Origin: DASVTR01 sp033855775
Lineage (GTDB): Bacteria; Acidobacteriota; Blastocatellia; Pyrinomonadales; Pyrinomonadaceae
Assembly: GCA_033855775.1 (NCBI GenBank)
Contig: JAWVFT010000022.1
Location: 1-63,641, forward strand
Reading direction: 5' to 3'
DNA: 63,641 nt
The position numbers and the translations under genes were made by a program. Below the pieces are notes generated by a model that was given only the letters and a program-made list of their open reading frames with translations, searched no databases and was not told where the DNA came from. Below, piece after piece: positions 1 to 7,896 of this stretch. Positions within the stretch are counted from its first letter, which is position 1; the number at the start of each line of letters is the position of its first letter.

Positions 1-1944
1 ACTCCAGACGCCGCGCGCCCGGATGTTTACGCGCTGTCAGGCGTGCGCGGCCTTGACCTGCTCGACAGCGGAAGCGCGGAGGCAGCCCAAAAGCAAGCGC
101 CGCAGCTTGCCGAAGGCGAGCACTTGCGCCGCGCCGCAATCTATACTTTCAACCGCGACTTTGCGGGCGCGCGCCTGCACTATCTGGCCATCGTCGAGCG
201 TTACGCGCAAAGCCCGAACGTGCCTGACGCCCTTTTTCAAATCGGTCGCGGCTACGCGCAGGACACGCAGTTTGACGAAGCCGTCAAATATTTCCAACGC
301 ATCGTCACGCAGTTTCCAGACAACCCCAACGCGCGCGAAGCCCTCAGTTCTCTGGCCTCCGCTTACCTGCGCGGCAAACGCTCAAACGAGGCCGTCAGCG
401 CCTTCAAGCAATTGCTTGAGCGTTACCCGAACGCGCCGAATCCTGAACGCTATTATCTCAACCTGATTGACGCTTTGCGCGAAGCGGGGCGCGACGGCGA
501 GGCTCTCGAATGGGCGCAAAGGACGCGCGATAAATTCAAAGGCCAGACCGCCGCGCTCGCTCTCTTCGCGCAGGCGCGCATACATCTTTCGCAAAGCTCC
601 TGGGAAGCCGCGCTCGCGGATTTGGACGCGCTCAAAGATGAACCGGACACGGGCGGGATGCGCGCCGCCGGCGGGACGACTCCGGCGGAAATCGCTTTCC
701 TGCGCGCTTACATCTTCGAGCAGATGGGCCGCACGGAGGAAGCCGTCAACATCTATCTTTCGCTTCCCGACGGGCGCAACGAATATTACGGGGGACGCGC
801 CACGCGGCGACTGCGCGCCTTGATGAATGACGCTCGCGCGAAGAGCATCATCCAATCAAGGCTTGAAGCTCTGCGCGCGGATGCGCAGCAAGCCTTACAA
901 GCGGGGCAAGCCGAACGCGCGCGCGTCTCGGCGCAGAACGCTTTGCGCTTGACCGAAGACGCGAACGCCACCGCTCAACTGCTCGACATCGCGCGCCGCG
1001 CCTACGCTTCGCTGCCCGCTTACAATCGTCTTCCCTCGTTTCGCTTGTTGCCCGTCGGCAGGCAGGAAGTCATCACCAGCGCTTCGCGCGACACTGCGCT
1101 TGCTTCGTCGCATCAAGCGTTAGCTGACGAACTGCTCTTCCTCGGCTTGTACGATGAAGGGGCGCCGGAACTCGCCGTCGCGGAGAACGCCTTCGGCAAC
1201 AGCAACGCGAAAGTCGAGACAAAGCCCGCTGCCAACGACGAGCCGGATAAAGCAGTTGAGCCGCAACGTCCTGCTGAGCCGCAAAGACCGCCCGCGCAGC
1301 TTGCGCCAGCCGCGCTTTCGTCCGACGCTGCCTACACGCTCGCCGTCATCTTCAAGCGCGGCGACAACGCAGACCACGCCATCCGCTTTGCCGAGCCGCT
1401 CTGGAAAAAAATCCCCGCGGATTACCTGCTCGAACTCGCCCCGCGCGAGTTGGTCGAACTGCTCTATCCGGCTCCGTATGCGGCATCGCTTCGCGCCTAC
1501 GCGCCGCCGCGCGCGGTTGACCCGCGCTTCGTGCTCGCCATCATGCGGCAGGAATCGCGCTTTCGCGCCGACGCCAAATCCGTCTCGGCGGCGCGCGGCT
1601 TGCTCCAATTTATTCCGACCACTTCCAACAGAATCGCCGCGCAGCTTGGCCTGCAAAACTTTCAACAAGACGACCTTTATAATCCGCGCATCGCAGTCCT
1701 CTTCGGCTCCGAATACATGGGCAATCTCTTCAAGCTCTTTCCAGAGATGCCGCAGGCGGTCGCCGCTTCCTACAACGGCGGCGAAGACAACCTCGCGCGT
1801 TGGGTTGGCCGCGCACGCTCCAACGACCCCGACCGCTACGTCATAGAGATTGGCTACACGCAATCGAAGGACTACGTTTTCAAAGTCCTGCCGAACTATT
1901 GGACGTACCAGAAACTCTATAACGAACAGCTACAGGCTCGCTGA
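1..1944 (+). CDS. slt: Soluble lytic transglycosylase (Slt70-like), 5' truncated
   Basis: The reading frame is open from base 1, so the true start lies outside the window; an internal GTG at 43 is unlikely to be the start. The product is a periplasmic murein hydrolase that cleaves the glycan strand to 1,6-anhydro-muropeptides. Its first two thirds are alpha-helical TPR-like repeats (for example around QIGRGYAQD and YLRGKRSNEA). The C-terminal ~150 residues form the SLT domain: the catalytic Glu is in MRQESRF, followed by SARGLLQF and the AASYNGG motif typical of family 1 transglycosylases. A Pro/Glu-rich linker (near 1230-1310) precedes it. The next gene begins 5 bases after the stop. Domain assignment is secure; the export signal is not visible because the N-terminus is missing. 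Confidence 0.93.
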   Translation, partial: TPDAARPDVYALSGVRGLDLLDSGSAEAAQKQAPQLAEGEHLRRAAIYTFNRDFAGARLHYLAIVERYAQSPNVPDALFQIGRGYAQDTQFDEAVKYFQRIVTQFPDNPNAREALSSLASAYLRGKRSNEAVSAFKQLLERYPNAPNPERYYLNLIDALREAGRDGEALEWAQRTRDKFKGQTAALALFAQARIHLSQSSWEAALADLDALKDEPDTGGMRAAGGTTPAEIAFLRAYIFEQMGRTEEAVNIYLSLPDGRNEYYGGRATRRLRALMNDARAKSIIQSRLEALRADAQQALQAGQAERARVSAQNALRLTEDANATAQLLDIARRAYASLPAYNRLPSFRLLPVGRQEVITSASRDTALASSHQALADELLFLGLYDEGAPELAVAENAFGNSNAKVETKPAANDEPDKAVEPQRPAEPQRPPAQLAPAALSSDAAYTLAVIFKRGDNADHAIRFAEPLWKKIPADYLLELAPRELVELLYPAPYAASLRAYAPPRAVDPRFVLAIMRQESRFRADAKSVSAARGLLQFIPTTSNRIAAQLGLQNFQQDDLYNPRIAVLFGSEYMGNLFKLFPEMPQAVAASYNGGEDNLARWVGRARSNDPDRYVIEIGYTQSKDYVFKVLPNYWTYQKLYNEQLQAR

Positions 1945-1949
1945 ACAAA

Positions 1950-2885
1950 GTGAAAAATTCATTGATGGCTTGCTCTAACAAAATCGCGCGCTCGCTTCTG
2001 TCAGCGCTCCTGCTCTGTCTCTGCGCCGCGCTGCTCGCGTGTCAACCGGCGCCGAACGTTCAACCAACTCCGAAAGCCCCCGAAGGAAAACGCTACGAGT
2101 TGAAAGGCACGGTCGTCGGCGTTGACCGCGCGGGCAATCGCGTCACCATCTCGCACGGAGAGATTCGCGGCTACATGGACGCGATGACGATGCCTTTCAC
2201 GCTCAAAGACCCTTCGATTATCAACGACATCTCAAACGGCGACGCGATTCAGGCCACGCTCTTCGTCTCTGACGCCGACGCTTCCGTCTGGCTCGAAGAT
2301 GTCATCGTCACCAAGCCCGCGACGAAGACTAACGAGGCCGAGCAATCCAGCGCCGCGAAGGAAGCCGCGCCCGGCGACTTTGTGCCTGACTTTACGCTCG
2401 TCAATCAGGATGCCAAACGCATCAGCTTGCGGCAATACAAAGGCAAAGCTTTGCTCCTGACCTTCATCTACACGCGCTGCCCGCTGCCCGAATACTGCAC
2501 GCTGATGAGCGACAACTTCGCCGCCATTGACAAAGAGCTTCAGCAGAATCCGCAACTCTATAGCCGCACGCGCCTGCTCAGCATCACCATTGACCCCGAA
2601 CACGACCAGCCGAAAATCCTGCGCAGCTACGGCGCGGCCCACACCGGAAACTACACGAGCGAGACTTTCAACCACTGGCAATTCGCCACCGGCACAAAGG
2701 ATGAAGTCAAAGCCATCGCGCAGTTCTTCGGCCTTACCTACTACGCCGAGGCGGACCAAATCGTCCACTCGCTCCGCACCGCAATCATCGGCCCCGAAGG
2801 CAAAGTCTTTAAAGTTTATACGGGCAACGACTGGAAACCCGAAGAAGTCGTCCAACAGCTAAAAGCAGTGACGAGTGACAAGTGA
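1950..2885 (+). CDS. SCO1/SenC lipoprotein with N-terminal CusF-like copper domain
   Basis: The product is a likely membrane-anchored copper chaperone/thiol protein for cytochrome oxidase assembly. A signal peptide ends in the lipobox LLAC (Cys ~31). Residues ~45-115 resemble CusF-type copper-binding domains, with the Met-rich motif MDAMTMPF. Residues ~140-305 form the SCO thioredoxin-like fold (GDFVPDFTL, LLLTFIYTRC, and VHSLRTAIIG, which carries the copper-ligand His). The two Cys are spaced C-X5-C (CPLPEYC) instead of the CxxxC of classical SCO1. The last codons (VTSDK and TGA) lie inside an intergenic repeat element, so the natural end of the protein has probably been altered. The family call is confident; oxidase assembly is inferred. 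Confidence 0.9.
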   Translation: MKNSLMACSNKIARSLLSALLLCLCAALLACQPAPNVQPTPKAPEGKRYELKGTVVGVDRAGNRVTISHGEIRGYMDAMTMPFTLKDPSIINDISNGDAIQATLFVSDADASVWLEDVIVTKPATKTNEAEQSSAAKEAAPGDFVPDFTLVNQDAKRISLRQYKGKALLLTFIYTRCPLPEYCTLMSDNFAAIDKELQQNPQLYSRTRLLSITIDPEHDQPKILRSYGAAHTGNYTSETFNHWQFATGTKDEVKAIAQFFGLTYYAEADQIVHSLRTAIIGPEGKVFKVYTGNDWKPEEVVQQLKAVTSDK

Positions 2886-3019
2886 CAAGTGACGAGTTAG
2901 TGATGAGTAATGAGTGACAACTGATTAGTCATGAGTTGAGAGCAATCTGCTTTCACTATCGCTTATCGCTCATCACTTCTTGTCCTTGCTTGCTGCTCGT
3001 CACTCGTCACTTGTCACTG
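2866..3019. repeat. Class 1 heptamer inverted element (GTGAYRA type)
   Basis: The left arm is a run of 7-base units (GTGACGA, GTGACAA, GTGATGA). The right arm is its approximate reverse complement (TCGTCAC, TTGTCAC, TCATCAC), with a short unrelated centre near 2941-2960. The ends are CAGTGAC and GTCACTG. It overlaps the last codons of the SCO gene and supplies the stop codon of the converging etfA. It could fold as a long imperfect hairpin in RNA from either strand and may serve as a terminator between the convergent genes. Confidence 0.85.
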
Positions 3020-3991
3020 TTGTTTCTGCTTCTTGATTTCTTCGGTCAGAACGGGCAGGACTTCGAAGAGGTCGCCGACGATGCCGTAGTCGGCGATGTC
3101 GAAGATGGGAGCTTCGGGGTCTTTGTTGACGGCGACGATGGTGCCGGAATTTTTCATGCCGACGAGATGTTGAATCGCGCCGGAGATGCCGAGCGCGATA
3201 TAGAGTTTTGGCGCGACGGTCTGGCCCGACGAGCCAATCTGTCGGTCAATCGGCAGCCACTCGGCATCGCAAATCGGGCGCGACGCGGCGAGGTCGCCGC
3301 CCAGAGCTTCAGCCAGTTTTTCGGCCAGCGCGATGTTGTCCTTGCTCTTGATGCCGCGCCCGATGGCGACGATAACGTCCGCCTTCGTCAAATCAACCGC
3401 TTGCTTGACTTCCTGAAAAGGAGCTTCGGGCGTCATCCGCACTTCGCCGACTTCGACCTGCATCGCCTCAACACTTGCGCCCGCGCCCTTCGTCGCCTGA
3501 TCTGCGCGATACGCGCCCGACTGGAACGTGGCGAAGACCGGAGCCGCGCCGTCCGAAACAATATCCGCGTCCATCTTGCCGAGGAAGATGCGCCGCGAGA
3601 ACGTCACTTGACCGTCCGTCACACGCGCGCGAATGCAATCGCTGATTAAGCCTTTGCCGAAACGCGCGGACAACTTCGGCGCGAAGTCGCGCACGAGATA
3701 CGTGTGCGGCAGGATGACAAACTGCGGGTCGAGCGAGCGCACGACGCGCTCCATCGCGTCCGCGTAACCGTCCGGCGTATACTCCGCCAGCTTCTCGTTC
3801 TCGGCAGACACGACCTTCGAGACATCATACGCGGCCAACTCCGTCGCCAACGCGCCCGCGCCGAGCACGACCGCCGTCACGCTCTGCCCTAACTCTGCGC
3901 CCAACGCTTGCGCCGCCGCCATCGCCTCAAACGAAGCCTTGTTAAAAACTCCCGCACGGTGTTCCGCGAAAACTAAAATTCCGTTGCTCAT
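3014..3991 (-). CDS. etfA: Electron transfer flavoprotein alpha subunit
   Basis: The 325-residue FAD-binding subunit of ETF passes electrons from acyl-CoA and other dehydrogenases to ETF:quinone oxidoreductase. The ATG at 3991 is chosen because a GAGG ribosome site lies 6 bases upstream; eight further upstream codons come from repeat sequence. The C-terminal FAD domain is intact: GRGIKSKDNI, the CDAEWLP region, IGSSGQTVAP, ALGISGAIQH and the AVNKDPEAPIF stretch. It lies 3' of etfB, separated by a class 1 repeat. Its TGA stop is provided by the neighbouring repeat element. It is probably part of the transcript that also carries fabF and etfB. Confidence 0.96.
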   Translation of the reverse strand: MSNGILVFAEHRAGVFNKASFEAMAAAQALGAELGQSVTAVVLGAGALATELAAYDVSKVVSAENEKLAEYTPDGYADAMERVVRSLDPQFVILPHTYLVRDFAPKLSARFGKGLISDCIRARVTDGQVTFSRRIFLGKMDADIVSDGAAPVFATFQSGAYRADQATKGAGASVEAMQVEVGEVRMTPEAPFQEVKQAVDLTKADVIVAIGRGIKSKDNIALAEKLAEALGGDLAASRPICDAEWLPIDRQIGSSGQTVAPKLYIALGISGAIQHLVGMKNSGTIVAVNKDPEAPIFDIADYGIVGDLFEVLPVLTEEIKKQKQQ

Positions 3992-4000
3992 ATGAACCTC

Positions 4001-4128
4001 AATGACAAGTGACAAGTGACAAGCAAGAGAAAGCAGCGATGAATGATGAGCAATGAGTTAATGAGCAGAAAGGAAATCTCTTTTCACTCATCGCTCTTTA
4101 CTAACTTGTCACTCGTCACTTGTCACTG
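4001..4128. repeat. Class 1 heptamer inverted element between etfB and etfA
   Basis: The left arm starts AATGACAAGTGACAAGTGAC and continues with GATGA/CAATGA units. The right arm ends TCGTCACTTGTCACTG. The element begins 9 bases upstream of the etfA start codon and ends 3 bases from the etfB stop codon. It would be transcribed within an etfBA message. Confidence 0.85.
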
Positions 4129-4131
4129 TTT

Positions 4132-4905
4132 TTAAATTACTCTTGCTTCCGTCCGCAGTTTTTCTGCGAGCGCGACGGCTCCGGCCCTGGCATCGCCGCC
4201 GCCTAGAAATTGCGTCTGCTTGGTTTTCTCCGGCAGGTAGATTTTTTCGATGCGCTGGTGCGAGGGCGCGGACGCGGCTTCCGCCGAAGGAGTCACTTCT
4301 TTAATCTCTTTCTTCTTGGCGGCCATGATGCCCTTCAGCGTCGCGTAGCGAATCTGGCTGATGCCGGATTGAATCGTCAAGAGCGCGGGCTTCGTCATCG
4401 CGTACCATTGATACCAGCCGCTCTCCAACTCTCGCTTGACTCTCAACTGCTCGCCCGAAGCGTCAACTTCGATGACAATCGTCGCGTGCGGCAAGCCTAA
4501 AATCTCGGCCATGATGACGCCCGTCTGCGCGTAGCCGTAATCGTCCGACTGCAAGCCCGTCAGGATTAAATCCGCCTGCTCTTCGCGCACGGCATCCGCC
4601 AGCACGCTCGCCGCTGCGTAGGGCGAAAGATGCGACAGGTTATCGCCGGCAACGTGAATGGCGCGGTCGGCTCCGCGCGCCAGCGCGTCCTTGATGACGC
4701 TCTTGACGCGCTGCGGCCCCATCGAACAGACGACGACTTCGCCGCCCAACTTTTCTTTCAAGCGCAACGCTTCTTCCAAAGCATAGCCGTCCGATTCGTT
4801 GACTTCGTGCGAGAGGTCGCCCTCCTCAATCCAGGTCGCCTCTTTGTTGATACGCAGGATGGCGTCCTTGTTGGCGACCTGTTTCATTAAAACGATAATC
4901 TTCAT
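4132..4905 (-). CDS. etfB: Electron transfer flavoprotein beta subunit
   Basis: The 257-residue AMP-binding partner of EtfA. It begins MKIIVLMKQV and contains the family signatures VNESDGYALEEAL, CSMGPQRVK, ALARGADRAIHV, LTGLQSDDYGYAQTG and the recognition-loop region ESGWYQW. Its ATG overlaps the fabF stop codon by one base (TAATG), so translation is probably coupled to fabF. Placing ETF after fatty-acid synthesis genes is unusual; etfBA usually sits with acyl-CoA dehydrogenase genes. The C-terminal ~35 residues include a short Ala/Ser-rich stretch but look complete. Confidence 0.96.
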   Translation of the reverse strand: MKIIVLMKQVANKDAILRINKEATWIEEGDLSHEVNESDGYALEEALRLKEKLGGEVVVCSMGPQRVKSVIKDALARGADRAIHVAGDNLSHLSPYAAASVLADAVREEQADLILTGLQSDDYGYAQTGVIMAEILGLPHATIVIEVDASGEQLRVKRELESGWYQWYAMTKPALLTIQSGISQIRYATLKGIMAAKKKEIKEVTPSAEAASAPSHQRIEKIYLPEKTKQTQFLGGGDARAGAVALAEKLRTEARVI

Positions 4906-6188
4906 TATGCCTCTTGCTCGTGACTTGCTTGCTCGCTAACCTTTTCTTCGTATCTCTTGAACAGCAAACACGCGTTCGTGCCGCCGAAGCCGAAGCTGTT
5001 GGAGAGCGCGTAGTTGACGGTCGCCTCGCGCGGCTCGTTCGGCACGTAGTCCAAATCGCAGTCCGGGTCCGGATTGACGTAGTTGATGGTCGGCGGAATA
5101 CGATTGCGGTCAATCGCCAGAATGGAAAAGACGGCTTCGATGCCGCCCGCCGCGCCGAGCAGGTGGCCCGTCATGGATTTCGTCGAACTGACGGCCAGCT
5201 TATCTGCGTGCTCGCCGAAAGTCTTCTTGATAGCCGCCGTCTCAAACTTGTCGTTGTACGGCGTGGACGTGCCGTGCGCGTTGATGTATTCAACGACCGA
5301 CGGTTCGACGCCCGCATCCTTCATCGCCTTCTGCATGACGCGAATCGCGCCGGAGCCTGTCTCGTCCGGCATCGTGATGTGGAAGGCGTCAGCCGTCATG
5401 CCGTAGCCGACAATCTCCGCGTAGATGCGCGCCCCGCGCGCTCTGGCAAATTCCAACTCTTCGAGAATGACAATGCCTGCGCCTTCGCCGATGACGAAGC
5501 CGTCGCGGTCGCGCTCAAAGGGACGCGAGGCGCGCGGCGGGTCGTCGTTGCGCGTCGAAAGGGCGCGCATCGCGGCAAAGCCTGCCACGGACATCGGCGT
5601 GATGGCGGATTCCGCGCCGCCGCAAATCATCGCGTCGGCGTCGCCGCGTTGAATAATCCTGAAACTGTCGCCGATGGCATGCGCGCCCGCCGCGCAAGCC
5701 GTGGCCGTGGCGGAGTTCGGCCCCTTCGCCCCGTGCCGGATTGAGACTTGTCCCGCGGCCAGATTGACGATGGCCGACGGAATGAAGAAGGGCGAGACGC
5801 GACCGGGGCCATCGTTCAAGAGCTTCGAGTGCTCGCGTTCGATGGCCCAGAAATCGCCGATGCCGCTGCTGATGTATGTCCCGACCTGCTCGTCGTTGGT
5901 CTGGTCTATACGCAGGCCGCTGTCCTTCATGGCTTCGTCTGCCGCGGCAATCGCGTAATGGATAAACGAACCCATCTTGCGCGCCTCCTTCTTCTCGATG
6001 AAGGTGAGCGGGTCGAAATTTTTGACTTCGGCGGCGAAGCGCACGGGAAACTTCGTGGTGTCGAATTTCTTAATGTCGTCAACGCCGCTCAGCCCCGCCA
6101 TCAGCGAAGTCCAAGTCGTCTCGACCGAATTCCCCACCGGCGTGATGAGGCCCAGACCTGTGACCACGACGCGACGTTTCAAAATCAT
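4905..6188 (-). CDS. fabF: 3-oxoacyl-ACP synthase II (KAS II)
   Basis: This condensing enzyme elongates acyl-ACP with malonyl-ACP in type II fatty-acid synthesis. The 427-residue protein carries the full Cys-His-His triad: Cys165 in ATACAAGAH, His305 in NAHGTSTP and His342 in KSMTGHLLGA. The N-terminus RRVVVTGLGLITPVG is typical. An AAAGGAG ribosome site precedes the ATG, and a class 1 repeat separates it from acpP. The last ~12 residues (EEKVSEQASHEQEA) form a charged tail beyond the usual end. Function is certain from the motifs. Confidence 0.97.
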   Translation of the reverse strand: MILKRRVVVTGLGLITPVGNSVETTWTSLMAGLSGVDDIKKFDTTKFPVRFAAEVKNFDPLTFIEKKEARKMGSFIHYAIAAADEAMKDSGLRIDQTNDEQVGTYISSGIGDFWAIEREHSKLLNDGPGRVSPFFIPSAIVNLAAGQVSIRHGAKGPNSATATACAAGAHAIGDSFRIIQRGDADAMICGGAESAITPMSVAGFAAMRALSTRNDDPPRASRPFERDRDGFVIGEGAGIVILEELEFARARGARIYAEIVGYGMTADAFHITMPDETGSGAIRVMQKAMKDAGVEPSVVEYINAHGTSTPYNDKFETAAIKKTFGEHADKLAVSSTKSMTGHLLGAAGGIEAVFSILAIDRNRIPPTINYVNPDPDCDLDYVPNEPREATVNYALSNSFGFGGTNACLLFKRYEEKVSEQASHEQEA

Positions 6189-6202
6189 TGCTCCTTTGAA
6201 AA

Positions 6203-6308
6203 CAGTGACGAGTGACGAGTGACAAGTGACGAGTTAAAACAAGAAACCAATGGTCGAAAACGAGCAATCCGTATTAGCTCGTCACTCATCACTTGTCACT
6301 TGTCACTG
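6203..6308. repeat. Class 1 heptamer inverted element between acpP and fabF
   Basis: This is the cleanest copy. It starts CAGTGACGAGTGACGAGTGA and ends CACTTGTCACTTGTCACTG, with a ~40 bp centre. The ends are mirror images, so the element has terminal inverted repeats of roughly 20-30 bp made of heptamers. It begins 2 bases from the acpP stop codon and ends about 14 bases upstream of the fabF start codon, leaving the fabF ribosome site intact. Confidence 0.88.
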
Positions 6309-6310
6309 CT

Positions 6311-6556
6311 TTACTTCGCTTTGTGCTGATCGATGTAGTTGTAGGCGTCGCGGACGCTCTGGATTTTCTCGGCGTCCTCGTCGGGGATTTCGATGCCGAA
6401 CTCTTCCTCGAAACGCATCACGAGTTCAACCGTGTCGAGCGAGTCGGCTCCGAGGTCGTCTGTGAACCGGGCGTTCGGGGTGACTTCGTTTTCGTCCACG
6501 CCTAATTCGTCAACGATAATCTGCTTCACTTTATTTTCGATCTCTTGATCGGGCAT
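6311..6556 (-). CDS. acpP: Acyl carrier protein
   Basis: The 81-residue acidic carrier that holds growing acyl chains on a 4'-phosphopantetheine arm. The attachment site is Ser39 in the motif GADSLDTVEL, and helix III (EIPDEDAEKI) follows as in E. coli AcpP. A ribosome site lies in the short gap after fabD. The usual partner gene fabG, which normally lies between fabD and acpP, is missing; only 42 bases separate the two genes here. Confidence 0.98.
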   Translation of the reverse strand: MPDQEIENKVKQIIVDELGVDENEVTPNARFTDDLGADSLDTVELVMRFEEEFGIEIPDEDAEKIQSVRDAYNYIDQHKAK

Positions 6557-6598
6557 TTCGTTTGCTCCTCCGGTGATGAAATTAAAAATTGAAATTCG

Positions 6599-7546
6599 TT
6601 ATTGACCGGCGGCCAGCCGCTCGCGCGCGACCTCAAGGCTCGCCGAGTCTTCGACGTTCAGGCAGCTTGCCTCTCGCTGTATCTGCCGCACGAGGCCAGA
6701 CAGTACCTTGCCCGGCCCGACTTCGACAAACGTTCCGACGCCTTCCTGCAACAACAACTCGATTGTCTCCTGCCAGCGCACGGGCGAGGAAACCTGCCGG
6801 ACGAGCGCGTCGCGCGCCTCCGCGCCTGCCGTAATCGCAGCCGCGTCCACGTTCGTCACCAGCGGCATCCGCAAGTCATGAAACTCAAGCTGTTCCAAAT
6901 CAGCCGCCAGCCGCTCCTGCGCGGGCATCATCAGAGCGCAATGAAACGGCGCGCTGACTTTCAACTTGATGGCGCGCTTTATCCCGCGCTCCTTCAATAG
7001 CTCAATCGCGCGGTCAACGGCGCCCGCGTGGCCCGCGATGACAATCTGGCTTGCGGAGTTGATATTGGCCGGAGTGCAAACGTCGCCCTGCTGCGCTTCG
7101 TTGCAGATTTCCATCAGCGCGCCGAGTTCCGCGCCCATCACCGCCGCCATCGCCCCGGAGCCAGCCGGAGCCGCCTCCTGCATGTAACGACCACGCGCGC
7201 GAACTGTTCGCACGCCGTCCGTGAGCTTGAGCGCGCCCGCCGCAACGAGCGCGGAATATTCGCCGAGACTATGGCCCGCCACGTAATCGGGCGCGGGCAA
7301 GCCCTCTGACTGCATGGCTCTGAGGGCCGCGACGGAGACGGTCAGAATCGCTGGCTGCGTGTTCTCCGTCAGTTGCAACTCTTCCGCAGAGCCTTCGAAG
7401 CACATCGCCGAGATGGAAAATCCAAGAGCCGCGTCCGCCTCTTCAAAGACCTCGCGCGCCGCCGCGAAATTCTGCGCCAAGTCCTTGCCCATCCCTGCAT
7501 ACTGGGAGGCTTGACCCGGAAAGATGTATGCCAGTCGAGTGTTCAT
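6599..7546 (-). CDS. fabD: Malonyl-CoA:ACP transacylase
   Basis: This enzyme loads malonate from CoA onto ACP. The 315-residue protein shows FPGQASQ at the N-terminus, the nucleophile Ser93 in GHSLGEYSAL, the Arg-containing VRARGRYMQ loop, and catalytic His202 in SAPFHCALM. The C-terminal EVGPGKVLSGL motif is complete. The start codon immediately follows the stop of the upstream gene (TAGATG), so the two are likely co-translated. Confidence 0.97.
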   Translation of the reverse strand: MNTRLAYIFPGQASQYAGMGKDLAQNFAAAREVFEEADAALGFSISAMCFEGSAEELQLTENTQPAILTVSVAALRAMQSEGLPAPDYVAGHSLGEYSALVAAGALKLTDGVRTVRARGRYMQEAAPAGSGAMAAVMGAELGALMEICNEAQQGDVCTPANINSASQIVIAGHAGAVDRAIELLKERGIKRAIKLKVSAPFHCALMMPAQERLAADLEQLEFHDLRMPLVTNVDAAAITAGAEARDALVRQVSSPVRWQETIELLLQEGVGTFVEVGPGKVLSGLVRQIQREASCLNVEDSASLEVARERLAAGQ

Positions 7547-7888
7547 CTAAAGCTTGCGCGGCTGCAAAGAAAAGGCGATTGTCTCTTCCTTTGCGCTGAG
7601 CTTGACTTCCCTTTTCTGCGCTTCGTAGCCCTCAACCTTGACGACCACGCGATAGTCGCCGCGCGCCAGTCCCTTAAACTTCACCTTCCCCTTGCGATTA
7701 CACTGGCTGAAAGCTATCTCGCCATCGCGCGGCACGACCGTCACACAAGCCCGCGCCAAAGGCTGCCCGTTAGCGTCTCTGACATCAACCAGCAGCCAAC
7801 CGTCCCGGCTTCCCTGCGCGCTCAACGAAGAGGCGCAGAGAGAAGACGCAAGAGCGATGATGACGAGGAATCTCTTCGCGCTTTTCAT
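7547..7888 (-). CDS. Secreted carboxypeptidase-regulatory-like domain protein
   Basis: A 113-residue protein with a clear signal peptide (MKSAKRFLVIIALASSL, cleavage near SLSAQG) followed by one small beta-sandwich domain of the carboxypeptidase-regulatory/PEGA type: LLVDVRDANGQPLARA, GKVKFKGLARGDYRVVVKVEGY, VKLSAKEE. I chose the ATG at 7888 because it gives the signal peptide; a longer frame upstream overlaps fabH. It sits inside the plsX-fabH-fabD-acpP-fabF series where no secreted protein is expected. Its role there is unknown; such domains often bind envelope proteins or sugars. Confidence 0.75.
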   Translation of the reverse strand: MKSAKRFLVIIALASSLCASSLSAQGSRDGWLLVDVRDANGQPLARACVTVVPRDGEIAFSQCNRKGKVKFKGLARGDYRVVVKVEGYEAQKREVKLSAKEETIAFSLQPRKL

Positions 7889-7896
7889 CCGAAAAA

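Noticed and set aside
2866..6308. Insertion sequences suggested by the terminal inverted repeats
   Set aside because: No transposase frame and no target-site duplication could be seen, and copies differ too much internally to be one IS; a MITE-like origin stays possible.
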